Shown: positions 17,708 to 26,612, counted from the first letter of the stretch. The stretch: 64,000 nt of DNA from Bacteriovoracaceae bacterium (GCA_947446575.1 CANFHC010000002.1:62001-126000); one strand, 5' to 3'. Made by a program: numbers and translations. Notes: generated by a model from the letters alone, not told the origin.

Positions 17708-19534
17708 ATGAAGCTCAGAAAAAAAATGATACTGATTTCAGTTACGATAACAAGTTGTTTGGCCATTATAATAGTCAGCTTTTTTTATTATTTTGCACAC
17801 AGTGAAATAAAAAAACGGACGATCGATAGTTTTCAAATGCAAAGTCGTTTAATTGATCGAGAACTTGAACGCCTTTTTTTCGAGCGCATTGGAGATATTG
17901 AATCACTTGCTGGAAGAATACGACTTTTAAATGAAAAAAATGATTCTACCTTTGTAGAACTTTTTTTAATTCAAACTAGGAACACTTTTCAGATTTATGA
18001 TAACCTTTATTTTTTAGATTCAGAAAATACAATAATTGCTTCAACTAAAGATAATAAATTCCAGAAAATATTTAATCCACTTCTTGAGTTGAGTAAAAAA
18101 AATCCGGTAACTTTGTTTTCTTTGTCAGACAATGGAAATATCTTAACATTTGTAAAGTCAATCAAGCACATCAATGGAAAAAAATTAGGATATTTGATTG
18201 CGGAAGTTCCTATCGCTTATATCACTGAAAAAATTCATCAGGTGTCTATAAAGGGAAAATATAATTATTTAGAAGAAATTGAATTGCGTAGAGCAAATGG
18301 GCAAATTCTTTATTCTAAAAATAAAAAAAAAGATCATGCAATTGATCTAACGAAGAAGGGGTTTCAAGAAGATGATGAATATATGTGGACAACAACTAGT
18401 TCTTTAGAGACTGGAGGAATTAATAAAGATCAAAATTGGACATTGGTTGTTCGGGCACCTAAAAATGAAGTTTATAAAGAGGCCATTAGAGTAGCCTTAA
18501 TTTTGTTTTTCATTTGTACCATTTGCATAATTATTTTCGCTTTTTTTTCGGAACGTTTGTTCACAATCTTGGCCCGTCCGATTGAACTGGCCTCTAAGGC
18601 AGTTATAGCTGCAGGTGAAGGAAATTTTGATGCCATAAACCTTCTCAAAGCTACTGACGACGAATTAGGAGATTTAATTAAGAGTCTTCAAACAATGAAT
18701 AAAAAAATTACTCAATTACTTAGTGACCTAAACGTTTCCCTTTCAGAAACCAAACATCAATTAGAATTGCGAGATGAATTTATTGCGATTGTTGCTCATG
18801 AATTAAGAACACCTCTGACGCCCGTAAGTTTTCAGATGCAATTTCTAAGGCGCTTAATACTTAAGGAAAAATTTAAAGGGCATCCTTTTGAAGGTGATTT
18901 AGAAAAAATACAATTCATTTCCCTTAGACAATTAAAAAAAATTAACCAATTAATTGACAGTCTGTTGGAAGTTTCTCGCATCAACTTAGGGCAATTTACT
19001 TATCATTTTATTCCTGAAAGCAACTTATCAGAAATAATTGATAAAATTATTAAACGAATAAAAGAAGAAAACAAAATTGAGATAATTGCGAAATTTCCTG
19101 CACTATTAACATGTACATTTGATCCTGATAAAATGGATATCGTCATATACAATCTTTTATCCAATGCCATTCACTATGGGGAGGGAAGAAAAATTGAAAT
19201 CGAAGCATACTCAAAAGACACTAAATCCATTTTTATTTCAGTAAAGGATCATGGCATTGGAATTCGCCCTGAAGATATGGATCGTATTTTTAAGCGCTTC
19301 GAGCGAGGTGTTTCTTTTAGAAATTACGGAGGAATAGGCCTAGGCCTATATCTATCCCGAAAAATAGTGGAAGACCATGGTGGAAGAATATGGGCTGAAA
19401 GCACACCTAATGTGAGTACAACTTTTTTTGTTGAGCTGCCTAAAATAATGAATAGACAAATGGAGCAACAGCAGTTCCCTGAGCATAAATTACCAGAGCT
19501 CCAAATAGAACTAAAAAAACCAATATCGGAATGA
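17708..19534 (+). CDS. Orphan membrane sensor histidine kinase
   Basis: Residues 8-30 are the first membrane helix, 31-258 an extracytoplasmic sensor region (Cache-like by size and position) and 261-282 the second helix, followed by HAMP (283-345). In the dimerization domain His364 lies in FIAIVAHELRTPLTP. The ATPase domain has NLLSNAIHYGEG, DHGIGIRPEDMDRIF and GGIGLGLYLSRK. A ~25-residue Gln/Pro-rich tail follows. No response regulator is adjacent, so the partner is elsewhere. It sits 125 bases after the SxtJ-like gene, possibly as a separate unit. GGAG precedes the ATG by about 9 bases. The signal is unknown. Confidence 0.92.
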   Translation: MKLRKKMILISVTITSCLAIIIVSFFYYFAHSEIKKRTIDSFQMQSRLIDRELERLFFERIGDIESLAGRIRLLNEKNDSTFVELFLIQTRNTFQIYDNLYFLDSENTIIASTKDNKFQKIFNPLLELSKKNPVTLFSLSDNGNILTFVKSIKHINGKKLGYLIAEVPIAYITEKIHQVSIKGKYNYLEEIELRRANGQILYSKNKKKDHAIDLTKKGFQEDDEYMWTTTSSLETGGINKDQNWTLVVRAPKNEVYKEAIRVALILFFICTICIIIFAFFSERLFTILARPIELASKAVIAAGEGNFDAINLLKATDDELGDLIKSLQTMNKKITQLLSDLNVSLSETKHQLELRDEFIAIVAHELRTPLTPVSFQMQFLRRLILKEKFKGHPFEGDLEKIQFISLRQLKKINQLIDSLLEVSRINLGQFTYHFIPESNLSEIIDKIIKRIKEENKIEIIAKFPALLTCTFDPDKMDIVIYNLLSNAIHYGEGRKIEIEAYSKDTKSIFISVKDHGIGIRPEDMDRIFKRFERGVSFRNYGGIGLGLYLSRKIVEDHGGRIWAESTPNVSTTFFVELPKIMNRQMEQQQFPEHKLPELQIELKKPISE

Positions 19535-19608
19535 GCCACCATTTTTTATGGTGAGAAAGAAATCTTAAGAGGTCGTGCAACATTTCGATCATGCTAACTT
19601 TTGACCGT

Positions 19609-20862
19609 TTAAAACTTAATCGTCAATCCATCTTGCAGAGAATTCATATAGGCCTTCACTGCAGGAATTAATCCCGCAAGAGTACCAGCAATAAAAATTC
19701 CTAAAAGATAATACCATTCACTAACCGAGAGTGGTTGCACTTGCAAATAAACTGAAAAATTTGACTCCAACCATGGTCTTACAAAAATGAGTAACCCATA
19801 AAGGGCACCAACTCCAAAGATACATCCAAGGAGTACTAGAAAACTTGATTCATATAATAAAAGTGCAAAAACATGTCGAGAGCTCGCACCTAAAGATCTC
19901 AAAATTGCCATTTCACGGCGGCGTTCATTGATAGATGTATAAAGAGAAATGAGAATACTTAAAACACCAACGAGTAAGACACAAAGGCTGACTAAAAAAA
20001 GAATTTGTTCAACGTAACCAATCGTCTGCCACATTTCTTGTAAGGCCAGAGCAGGAATAATCGCCATAATAGGCTCTTTTTCAAACTGATCAATTTCTCT
20101 TCGCATTTTTAAAACGGCAATGCGTGATTTTAATTTCACCATAAAAGAAGTTAGCTGAGAGATTTTAATATTTTCTTTTTTAAAGCGATCGGGATTAATT
20201 TTTGCACCATCGGGTACTCCAGATTCCCATCCAAAATGCATGGCCTCCATTCCGTAGAGGTTTATATAAACTCCTGTATCAATCGGAGTTTGAGTATTGG
20301 TCATGATTCCCACAATATGAAAAGGAGTTGAATCATGAGAAAGAATAGCTTCAGAAGAAATGCCGTGAGATAAGACGATTGGATCGCCAATTTTAAGATT
20401 TAATTTTTTAGCGACTTCACTGCCTAAGACTACATCGAATGTTTCTGTGGGCATAACACCCGATTCAAACTCAATTTTTTTATCTCCACGGAAGCGGTAG
20501 TGCATAAAAAAGTTTTCATCTGTTGCGACAACTCTATATCCTCTATAAGCGTCTCCTAGGGATATAGGAATGGCCCATTCAACCAGATGATTTGATTTGA
20601 TTTCTTCATAAGTACTCATGCGAATATTATTAACCGCTCCTCCAATATGAAAAACGGTATAAAGGAGGAGTTGCAATGGGCCGCCCTTAGCGCCAATGAT
20701 TAAATCCGTCTTACTAATTGTATTGGTAAAACCTTCTCGGGCCCCATTTCTAATGCGTTCAATTCCCAAAAAGAGAGTGACGGAAAGTGAGATTGAAAGC
20801 ACACATAAAAAAGAAGTGAACTTTCTATTTTTAATGGATTTATAAGTTAAAAAATTAATCAT
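19609..20862 (-). CDS. FtsX/MacB-type ABC transporter permease
   Basis: Four-helix permease of the LolE/MacB/FtsX type: one N-terminal helix (about 15-33), a large periplasmic domain (about 40-270), and three C-terminal helices (about 280-303, 325-352, 378-402). The block INERRREMAILRSLGASSRHVF is the conserved coupling loop. It follows the ATPase by 11 bases. Such permeases work mechanically in the envelope. With the DUF3299 protein they resemble the zinc-regulated ABC module ZrgABCDE of Vibrio cholerae, so a zinc-related role is a reasonable but unproven inference. Confidence 0.88.
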   Translation of the reverse strand: MINFLTYKSIKNRKFTSFLCVLSISLSVTLFLGIERIRNGAREGFTNTISKTDLIIGAKGGPLQLLLYTVFHIGGAVNNIRMSTYEEIKSNHLVEWAIPISLGDAYRGYRVVATDENFFMHYRFRGDKKIEFESGVMPTETFDVVLGSEVAKKLNLKIGDPIVLSHGISSEAILSHDSTPFHIVGIMTNTQTPIDTGVYINLYGMEAMHFGWESGVPDGAKINPDRFKKENIKISQLTSFMVKLKSRIAVLKMRREIDQFEKEPIMAIIPALALQEMWQTIGYVEQILFLVSLCVLLVGVLSILISLYTSINERRREMAILRSLGASSRHVFALLLYESSFLVLLGCIFGVGALYGLLIFVRPWLESNFSVYLQVQPLSVSEWYYLLGIFIAGTLAGLIPAVKAYMNSLQDGLTIKF

Positions 20863-20873
20863 AGTATAGATGC

Positions 20874-21557
20874 CTAAATTTTGTTGATTTCTGGAAGAGA
20901 AATAGTTCTTTGGAAATATTTTTTTAAATTGGTGTCATGAGAGACAAAGACCAAAGTAAATTTTCTTTTTTCCCATTCGGACAATAAGAGATTCATAAAT
21001 TCAGATGTATTTTTTTCATCTAGTGAACTAGTTGGCTCATCCGCAATTATAAGTTTGGGATTTCCAATAAGCGCCCGGGCTGCGGCCACTCGTTGCTGCT
21101 GACCGATAGAGAGGTCAGTTACATTTTTATGGGCGTGATCAGATAGCCCCAATGTTTTGATCAATTCATCCGCCTGGGCATGAAAGTCAATGCCTTCGGC
21201 GCGCAATTTATTGATTAAACAAGGAAGAACGATATTTTCTTTTATATTAAGATAGGGAATAAGGTTAAATATTTGAAATATATAACCAACATTTTCGCCT
21301 CTTAAATGATCACGAGATCCTTGGGAGATAGCATGAAGGTCATTTCCCAAAACTTCAACTAATCCATTTTTAACTTCTAATACGCCAGCCAAAATATTTA
21401 AGAGTGTGCTTTTCCCATGCCCTGAAGGTCCGTAGAGAAAAACTTTTTCTCCATTTAGTATTTCAAGCTCGTCTATAGATAAGACGAGTGGAGCATTTTT
21501 ATCTTTTTGATTATAAGAAAATTTTAGGTCTTTAACGAGAATAGATTTTTGTGTCAT
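20874..21557 (-). CDS. LolD/MacB-type ABC transporter ATPase
   Basis: ATP-binding partner of the downstream FtsX-type permease. Walker A is GPSGHGKSTLLNIL, the signature LSIGQQQRVAAARAL, Walker B LIIADEPTSSLDE and the switch His is in VFVSHDTN. Length 227 is typical of LolD. The family works with lipoprotein release, peptide or macrolide export and metal-related envelope modules. The DUF3299 gene ends 8 bases upstream, so the three form one transcript. Confidence 0.9.
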   Translation of the reverse strand: MTQKSILVKDLKFSYNQKDKNAPLVLSIDELEILNGEKVFLYGPSGHGKSTLLNILAGVLEVKNGLVEVLGNDLHAISQGSRDHLRGENVGYIFQIFNLIPYLNIKENIVLPCLINKLRAEGIDFHAQADELIKTLGLSDHAHKNVTDLSIGQQQRVAAARALIGNPKLIIADEPTSSLDEKNTSEFMNLLLSEWEKRKFTLVFVSHDTNLKKYFQRTISLPEINKI

Positions 21558-21565
21558 AAAAATAT

Positions 21566-21985
21566 TTATTGTTTTAATTCCTTAAATTTAATTCCATCCA
21601 TTTTAAAAGAAGACTCTAAATCTTTATTGGCATCTAATGAGAGTTTTCCTGTCAATTCGATTGGATAAAATGAAGGGGCCACAGTAGATCCTTTTTTCAT
21701 TTTAACTAAGACTAATTGATTTGGTGGTGGAGGTGGAACATGCATACAAGCAGGAACATAGGGCATGAATAAAAATTCAACGACTGCTTTTGAATCATAG
21801 TCCAAAGGCATCATAAATCCTTTCATCGTGATTTCTTTTCCTAAAACTTTTTGCAATTCTGCACCGGCTTTAGGAGCTTTGGTTTTAGGATCAACATCTA
21901 AAGTTTTAAGAGTCTCCCAAGTCACTTCAGCAGCCAATATATTTGTCGTTAGTAAAAAGAAGAGAATCAAAATAGTTTTTTTCAT
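21566..21985 (-). CDS. Exported DUF3299 protein
   Basis: Small periplasmic protein with a signal peptide (residues 1-18, ending NILA). The core motif ACMHVPPPPPNQLVLV and the preceding MPLDYDSKAVVEFLFMPY identify DUF3299. The Cys-x-His pair may bind a metal, which is inference. In many Gram-negatives DUF3299 is linked to an ABC ATPase/permease pair and a Zur-type regulator, the same arrangement seen here. It starts 12 bases after the wrecked Fur-family reading frame. Length 139 is usual. Confidence 0.85.
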   Translation of the reverse strand: MKKTILILFFLLTTNILAAEVTWETLKTLDVDPKTKAPKAGAELQKVLGKEITMKGFMMPLDYDSKAVVEFLFMPYVPACMHVPPPPPNQLVLVKMKKGSTVAPSFYPIELTGKLSLDANKDLESSFKMDGIKFKELKQ

Positions 21986-21997
21986 AGTTTTTCCTTA

Positions 21998-22207
21998 TTA
22001 TCTTTTTTGACAGGTCCCACAGACTCCAAAAAATTCTAACCAGTGATGAACATCAATATACCCTTTTTTAAGTACACTTGACTCTAATTTTTACACATGA
22101 TCGTAAGAATTTTTTGGCAATTTTTTAAAAACTTCTTCTGGTGTGCGAGGAGCTGTTACATTGAAGCTATTATCTTTTAGTAACCGAGTGTTTTTGACAA
22201 TTATCAT
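21998..22207 (-). pseudogene. Fur/Zur-family regulator remnant
   Basis: The minus strand reads ATG at 22207, then a Fur-like N-terminus with LLKDNSFNVTAPRT, then PEEVFKKLPKNSYDHV, then TAA (22091-22093). In the same frame it continues KLESSVLKKGYIDVHHW and LEFFGVCGTCQKR to a final TAA at 21998. These pieces match the start, the pre-recognition helix and the zinc-binding C-terminus of a Fur/Zur protein. About 10 residues after APRT and some 50 residues after DHV are missing, including the recognition helix and the His/CxxC metal sites. With 70 codons instead of about 135 and an internal stop it cannot make a working regulator. It heads the DUF3299-ABC operon. Confidence 0.8.
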
Positions 22208-22303
22208 AGATGTCAAAATTTTAAAACGTTAAAGAAAATTATGCAAGTTGTTTGCAAATAATAATAATCATACCTAAAGTCTAAATTCGTTTATGATTTA
22301 AAT

Positions 22304-23686
22304 ATGGATACACTAAAGATTTTACTCGTTGAACCCAATGAGTCCATAGGAGATCTAATTACAAAAAGCTTACAGCGAGCCTTTAACGCTCATGTTGTTT
22401 GCTTTCGTTCTTCATTAGAAGCAAGCAATTTACTAAAACAAGGTGAAGTTTTTAATTTAATTCTCGCGCGAAATTTTTCTGAATTGAGCGAGAGTGATCC
22501 AATCGATCAAATTGCTCAAAATTTACTAAACCTGCTTTATGATATGTCCTTAAAAACTCCATTTATTATTATTGGTGAGTTTGAACACGCTTATAAAAAA
22601 TACGCATTAGTTTCTGAAAAATTGCGACTAGAAGAAATTAATCGATTAATCATAAAAGCTCTCAATTTAAAAAAAGAAGATTTTGAACACTTAAAGCTTC
22701 CTGATTATGTTTCTTTTTCTTTGAAACATTTTTATCTAATAAGTAGGCCCCCTTGTGATGTTTTTATTCGTTTAGCAAAAAAAACAGGTGACGAGTACGT
22801 CAGAAGATATAATCTTGGAGAGAGCTTTGAAAGAGAAGATCTCAAAAAATATGAAGAACTAGGTGTAACTGATTTTTTTATCTTAAAAGATGATTACGAA
22901 AAATTCATGAATGCTTTGTTTATTCAAACCATGGATAGTTTAAAAAAGACAAAAACGACAGAAGAACATATTGAAGTCGCCGGTGATTCATTTGATATTA
23001 GTTCTGAATTAATGAGAGGCTTAGGCATCACTCCAGCGAGTCTTGCGATGGTAGATCAAACTATAAACGTTATGAAGACTCAGTTGCAAAAAGCAGACAA
23101 GCTGAGTCTCTTAGTTAAAAAATTGCTCGATAATAAAATGAGTTATTCTTACCGACACTCCTATTTGATATGCCTTTTAGCATCCACTCTTTTGCCAAAA
23201 ATGGAATGGGGAAGTGGAGAGCAGCAGGCTATTTTATTAGAAAAAATTTGCATGGTTAGTTATTTTCACGACATCTTCTTAGAAGATGAAAAATTGCTAA
23301 AAATTTCAAGTGCTGATGAAATGAAGAATGCTGGGCTTACTGTAAAAGAGGGAGACATTTTAATAAATCACGCTCATCTCTCAGCAACCCTAGTGCAAAC
23401 CTATCCAAGACTTCCTCAAGGAGTGGATATGATCATTAAACAACATCATGGTGTATCTAATGGTATTGGATTCCCGGAAGTTTTGACTGCCGGTATTTCC
23501 CCGATGGCCATATTTTTTATGGTGGTAGAAGAATTTGCGACTAATATTTTAGCTTTTCCCGAATCACCGGATAATCTCGTGCAGTCAATGCGTGATGCTC
23601 TTATTCCATTGAAACAGAAATATCAATTGCCAAGTTACCGCAAAGTTGTCACGGAAATTGAACATCTCGTGACTCCTAAAAAATAA
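22304..23686 (+). CDS. Degenerate receiver domain plus HD-GYP-type domain protein
   Basis: Residues 1-125 fold like a response-regulator receiver (ILLVEPNESIGDLI), but the acidic pocket is PN rather than DD and the phospho-acceptor position (LILARN, 52-57) has no Asp, so phosphorylation is unlikely. Residues about 130-240 are a linker domain. Residues 255-455 resemble an HD-GYP phosphodiesterase: His285 (YRHSY), His322-Asp323 (YFHDIF), His356/358 (NHAHLS), His381-His382 (KQHHG), with GFP at 389-391 in place of GYP. Bdellovibrio Bd1817, of known structure, is another HD-GYP protein with an altered signature. Cyclic-di-GMP hydrolysis is possible but not assured. Monocistronic. Confidence 0.8.
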   Translation: MDTLKILLVEPNESIGDLITKSLQRAFNAHVVCFRSSLEASNLLKQGEVFNLILARNFSELSESDPIDQIAQNLLNLLYDMSLKTPFIIIGEFEHAYKKYALVSEKLRLEEINRLIIKALNLKKEDFEHLKLPDYVSFSLKHFYLISRPPCDVFIRLAKKTGDEYVRRYNLGESFEREDLKKYEELGVTDFFILKDDYEKFMNALFIQTMDSLKKTKTTEEHIEVAGDSFDISSELMRGLGITPASLAMVDQTINVMKTQLQKADKLSLLVKKLLDNKMSYSYRHSYLICLLASTLLPKMEWGSGEQQAILLEKICMVSYFHDIFLEDEKLLKISSADEMKNAGLTVKEGDILINHAHLSATLVQTYPRLPQGVDMIIKQHHGVSNGIGFPEVLTAGISPMAIFFMVVEEFATNILAFPESPDNLVQSMRDALIPLKQKYQLPSYRKVVTEIEHLVTPKK

Positions 23687-23687
23687 T

Positions 23688-24479
23688 TTAGAACTGCCAA
23701 ATTCCCCCCAGGATGATCGCTGTTTCTAACCATGTTCCCGTCGTCGTTGGTGAGCGCCTGATTTCTTTGGGTATTCCTTTTAATGAAAGTCCCGTTAGAA
23801 AACTAATATTTTCATCGTATTTATATCCAGGAAAAAACGAAACAGCTGGAATACAATACCCACCTGTGTGGTATTCAGAACGAGTGGTCGTTACTTCACT
23901 TGCTTTTACGCCAAAATAATAATCAGCATAAGATCTATTATAGCATTCAGCTCCAACAGCGCTACGAGTGAAAAACTTTGTTCCAATTGGATACATTTCC
24001 GTATAATGAAGTGTAATTTTTTTTCCATGAGACCTTCCTTGAAGGTCGTGTGAATAAAGGAAGCTCAATTTATGAAAACGAAATCCTGCTCCTAAAAACC
24101 AAGAATTTTCTCTATCATCCATTCCAGAACCATTATAGCGATCGCCCATACTATTAAGATTAAAAAATACTCCCATTTGTCGATTGCCGTACACACTTGC
24201 ATTTAGTCCTTGTGCTCCTAAAGAGATAGGACCCCAAGCAAATTGAATGAGTGGAATAGGACTAAAAACAATATCACCACCAGTCCCGCTATTATTATTG
24301 TCTTTGCGAATATTATTTTTAAGCGCAATTCCTAGTCCAACAGAAAGTTTAAATGATTTTTTTTCTGCATCTTTGGCCGTAGGACCACTTTCTTGAGCAG
24401 AAAATGCACTTTTACTGATCAAAAATGTGAGTAATAATTTTGTAACAAATGCATTTTTCAGATAATTATTTTTTTTCAT
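23688..24479 (-). CDS. MipA/OmpV-family outer membrane protein
   Basis: Beta-barrel outer membrane protein with an N-terminal export signal (about residues 5-28, ending SAFSA) and alternating strands through to the C-terminal Trp-Gln-Phe, the aromatic end expected for BAM recognition. Family features are the start LSVGLGIALKNN, SPIPLIQFAWGPISLGAQGL, WFLGAGFRF and GYCIPAVSFFPGY. MipA of E. coli scaffolds murein enzymes; OmpV-type proteins have varied roles. Length 263 is usual. It is convergent with the HD-GYP gene with a 1-base gap. Confidence 0.87.
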   Translation of the reverse strand: MKKNNYLKNAFVTKLLLTFLISKSAFSAQESGPTAKDAEKKSFKLSVGLGIALKNNIRKDNNNSGTGGDIVFSPIPLIQFAWGPISLGAQGLNASVYGNRQMGVFFNLNSMGDRYNGSGMDDRENSWFLGAGFRFHKLSFLYSHDLQGRSHGKKITLHYTEMYPIGTKFFTRSAVGAECYNRSYADYYFGVKASEVTTTRSEYHTGGYCIPAVSFFPGYKYDENISFLTGLSLKGIPKEIRRSPTTTGTWLETAIILGGIWQF

Positions 24480-24607
24480 TTGAGTATTTTTTCATTGGGG
24501 AAACAGAAAGACAAATAAAAAAACTCGGTCTTTGTCAAAAGAGTATTGAAAGAAAAAGAAAGATTTATTTTATTACGAAAAACATTTGGTAGTGCCATCA
24601 TTGATCT

Positions 24608-24634
24608 ATCCTGATTTTTCGTTACGGAGGACTT
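24608..24634 (+). repeat. Conserved leader, copy 1
   Basis: A 27-base block from ATCCTGATTTTT through the Shine-Dalgarno GGAGG to ACTT is repeated before the next paralog with one mismatch (C/T). It covers the last 28 bases before the start. It was either copied with the gene or kept for shared expression control. Confidence 0.75.
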
Positions 24635-24635
24635 T

Positions 24636-25511
24636 ATGAAAAATGGAATTTTAATCAGTGCTCTATCTATGACTATGTCTCTCTCTTCAGTGTTCGCTTG
24701 CGATATCCACGGTAAAGGTGGATTTATGCCAGAAAACAATCTTCGCATTTCTAAGTACGACAAAGACACAAACGGAATGACTCAAGAAAAATTCTTGTCG
24801 ATCATTAAGCGCGTATCTGATGTTTACGCTCCAATCGTTGAATCAAAAGGTGCTACACTTGAAATGATCAATAACTGGGATGATGAAACTGTAAACGCTT
24901 ACGCTGATCGCAGTGGAAACACTTGGCACGTATCTATGTTTGGTGGGCTTGCTCGTCACCCGTTGACTACAGATGACGGTTTTATGCTAGTTGTTTGTCA
25001 CGAAACTGGACACCACCTTGGTGGAGCTCCTAAGTACGGTGGGGGAACTGACTGGGCAGCTAACGAAGGTCAAGCTGACTATTTCGGATCTCTAAAATGT
25101 ATGAAGCGCGTTCTTGAAAAAGACGACAACATCGCAGTTGTATCTAAAATGACTATCGATGCTGAAGCTACAAAACAATGTCAGGCAGTTTATAAAAACG
25201 AATCTGAAGTTGCTCTTTGCCAAAGAATTGCAATGGCAGGAAAATCTCTTGGACAACTTTTAGGTTCCCTTGGTGGAAACTCAAAAGTTAACTTCAATAC
25301 TCCTGATAAGAAAATCGTTAAAAGAACTAACGATGCTCACCCTGCAGCTCAATGTCGTCTTGATACTTATTTCGCTGCTGGATTATGTGATAAAGCTTTC
25401 TCAGAAGACGTTTCTGAAACATCTCCAATTCCTGGAACATGTATTAAGAGAGACGGCTACAAAGTTGGACCTCGTCCACTTTGCTGGTACAAACCAGGTG
25501 CTGGGGAATAA
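24636..25511 (+). CDS. Secreted HExxH metallopeptidase-like protein, paralog 1
   Basis: I do not recognise a named family. A signal peptide ends at SVFA (residue 21), leaving Cys22 as the mature N-terminus without a standard lipobox. The motif VCHETGHHLGG (120-130) contains HETGH, and ANEGQADYFG supplies Glu144 as a likely third zinc ligand, so a gluzincin-type peptidase is probable. Eight or so Cys in the mature part suggest disulfides. The C-terminal block DGYKVGPRPLCWYKPG is shared with the next gene. Codons are more uniform and G+C higher than in neighbours, suggesting high expression. Overall roughly 70% identical to the following paralog by eye. Confidence 0.85.
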   Translation: MKNGILISALSMTMSLSSVFACDIHGKGGFMPENNLRISKYDKDTNGMTQEKFLSIIKRVSDVYAPIVESKGATLEMINNWDDETVNAYADRSGNTWHVSMFGGLARHPLTTDDGFMLVVCHETGHHLGGAPKYGGGTDWAANEGQADYFGSLKCMKRVLEKDDNIAVVSKMTIDAEATKQCQAVYKNESEVALCQRIAMAGKSLGQLLGSLGGNSKVNFNTPDKKIVKRTNDAHPAAQCRLDTYFAAGLCDKAFSEDVSETSPIPGTCIKRDGYKVGPRPLCWYKPGAGE

Positions 25512-25546
25512 TCTCATAACCTATTTGACGCCAAATATTTGACAGA

Positions 25547-25572
25547 GGGGCCGTTTATCGGCCCCTTTTTTA
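25547..25572 (+). terminator. Rho-independent terminator
   Basis: Stem GGGGCCG/CGGCCCC (7 bp) with a 5-base loop is followed by a T-run. It ends the first metallopeptidase transcript, so the two paralogs are separately transcribed. Confidence 0.9.
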
Positions 25573-25677
25573 ATTTCAAAAATCAATTTTACCAATGAAA
25601 AAATTCCCAACAAGAAATGTCAGTTAATGAAAGTTTTTTTATTTTTCGATTATAAAACTTTTATGTAACGATTACTC

Positions 25678-25704
25678 ATCCTGATTTTTTGTTACGGAGG
25701 ACTT
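25678..25704 (+). repeat. Conserved leader, copy 2
   Basis: Second copy of the 27-base leader with GGAGG, one mismatch from copy 1, ending 4 bases before the ATG. The sequence further upstream is not obviously conserved. Confidence 0.75.
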
Positions 25705-25708
25705 ATTT

Positions 25709-26581
25709 ATGAAGAAAGGGATTTTGTCAGCGGTAGCCGCTTTGTCACTAACAGTATCTGCATCTTTTGCTTGCGATATCCATGGAAAAAGTGGGTTTGC
25801 TCCAGAAAACAATTTGAGAATTTCACAATGGGATAAGGCCACAAATGGCATGACTCAAGAAAGATTTCTTGCAATTGTTAAGAGTGTTTCTGATGTTTAC
25901 GCTCCAATTGTTGCTTCTAAAGGAGCTACTCTATCTATGAACAATAGATGGGATGATGACACTGTTAACGCAAGTGCTCAGCAAATGGGAAAAACTTGGG
26001 TTGTTAATATGTACGGCGGTCTCGCTCGTCACCCGTTAACTACTGATGATGGTTTTGCTTTAGTAGTGTGTCACGAACTTGGTCACCACATTGGTGGAGC
26101 TCCGAGAAAAGGATCTTCTTGGGCTTCTAATGAAGGTCAAGCTGACTACTTCGGATCAATGAAATGTCTTAGAAGAGTTCTTGAGAAAACTGACAACGCT
26201 ACAATCGTTTCAAAAATGACTGTTGACGCTGAAGTTACTAAGCAATGTAACCTTATCTACAAAAGTGAAAATGAAATTGCTCTTTGCCAAAGAGTTTCAA
26301 TGGCAGGAAAATCTCTTGGATCACTTCTGGGAGAGTTAGGTGGAAACTCAAACGTTCAATTCACAACTCCAGACAAGTCTGTAGTTAAGAGAACTGATGA
26401 CAATCACCCAGCTGCTCAATGTCGTCTTGACACTTATTTCAATGGAATCCTTTGCGATAAGTCTTACGACCAAGATGTTGATAAAAACGATCCAAAGATC
26501 GGTACTTGTATCGCTCGCGATGGTTATAAAGTTGGACCTCGTCCACTATGCTGGTACAAACCAGGTGTTGGTGAGATCTAG
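25709..26581 (+). CDS. Secreted HExxH metallopeptidase-like protein, paralog 2
   Basis: Tandem paralog of the preceding gene with the same plan. A signal peptide ends at ASFA before Cys22; VCHELGHHIGG gives HELGH, and SNEGQADYFG the likely third ligand Glu. Most Cys residues and the tail DGYKVGPRPLCWYKPG are conserved. One residue is lost in the Gly-rich loop after the zinc site (RKGSSW versus KYGGGTDW), the most variable part of the catalytic region, so substrate preference may differ. It has its own leader and terminator. The proteolytic role is inferred from motifs only. Confidence 0.85.
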   Translation: MKKGILSAVAALSLTVSASFACDIHGKSGFAPENNLRISQWDKATNGMTQERFLAIVKSVSDVYAPIVASKGATLSMNNRWDDDTVNASAQQMGKTWVVNMYGGLARHPLTTDDGFALVVCHELGHHIGGAPRKGSSWASNEGQADYFGSMKCLRRVLEKTDNATIVSKMTVDAEVTKQCNLIYKSENEIALCQRVSMAGKSLGSLLGELGGNSNVQFTTPDKSVVKRTDDNHPAAQCRLDTYFNGILCDKSYDQDVDKNDPKIGTCIARDGYKVGPRPLCWYKPGVGEI

Positions 26582-26612
26582 TTTTTATCTTAATTAATTA
26601 AGTAAAATGTTT

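Noticed and set aside
19536-19560. Hairpin CACCAT/ATGGTG after the orphan histidine kinase as a terminator
   Set aside because: Only a 6-bp stem and no T-run on the relevant side.
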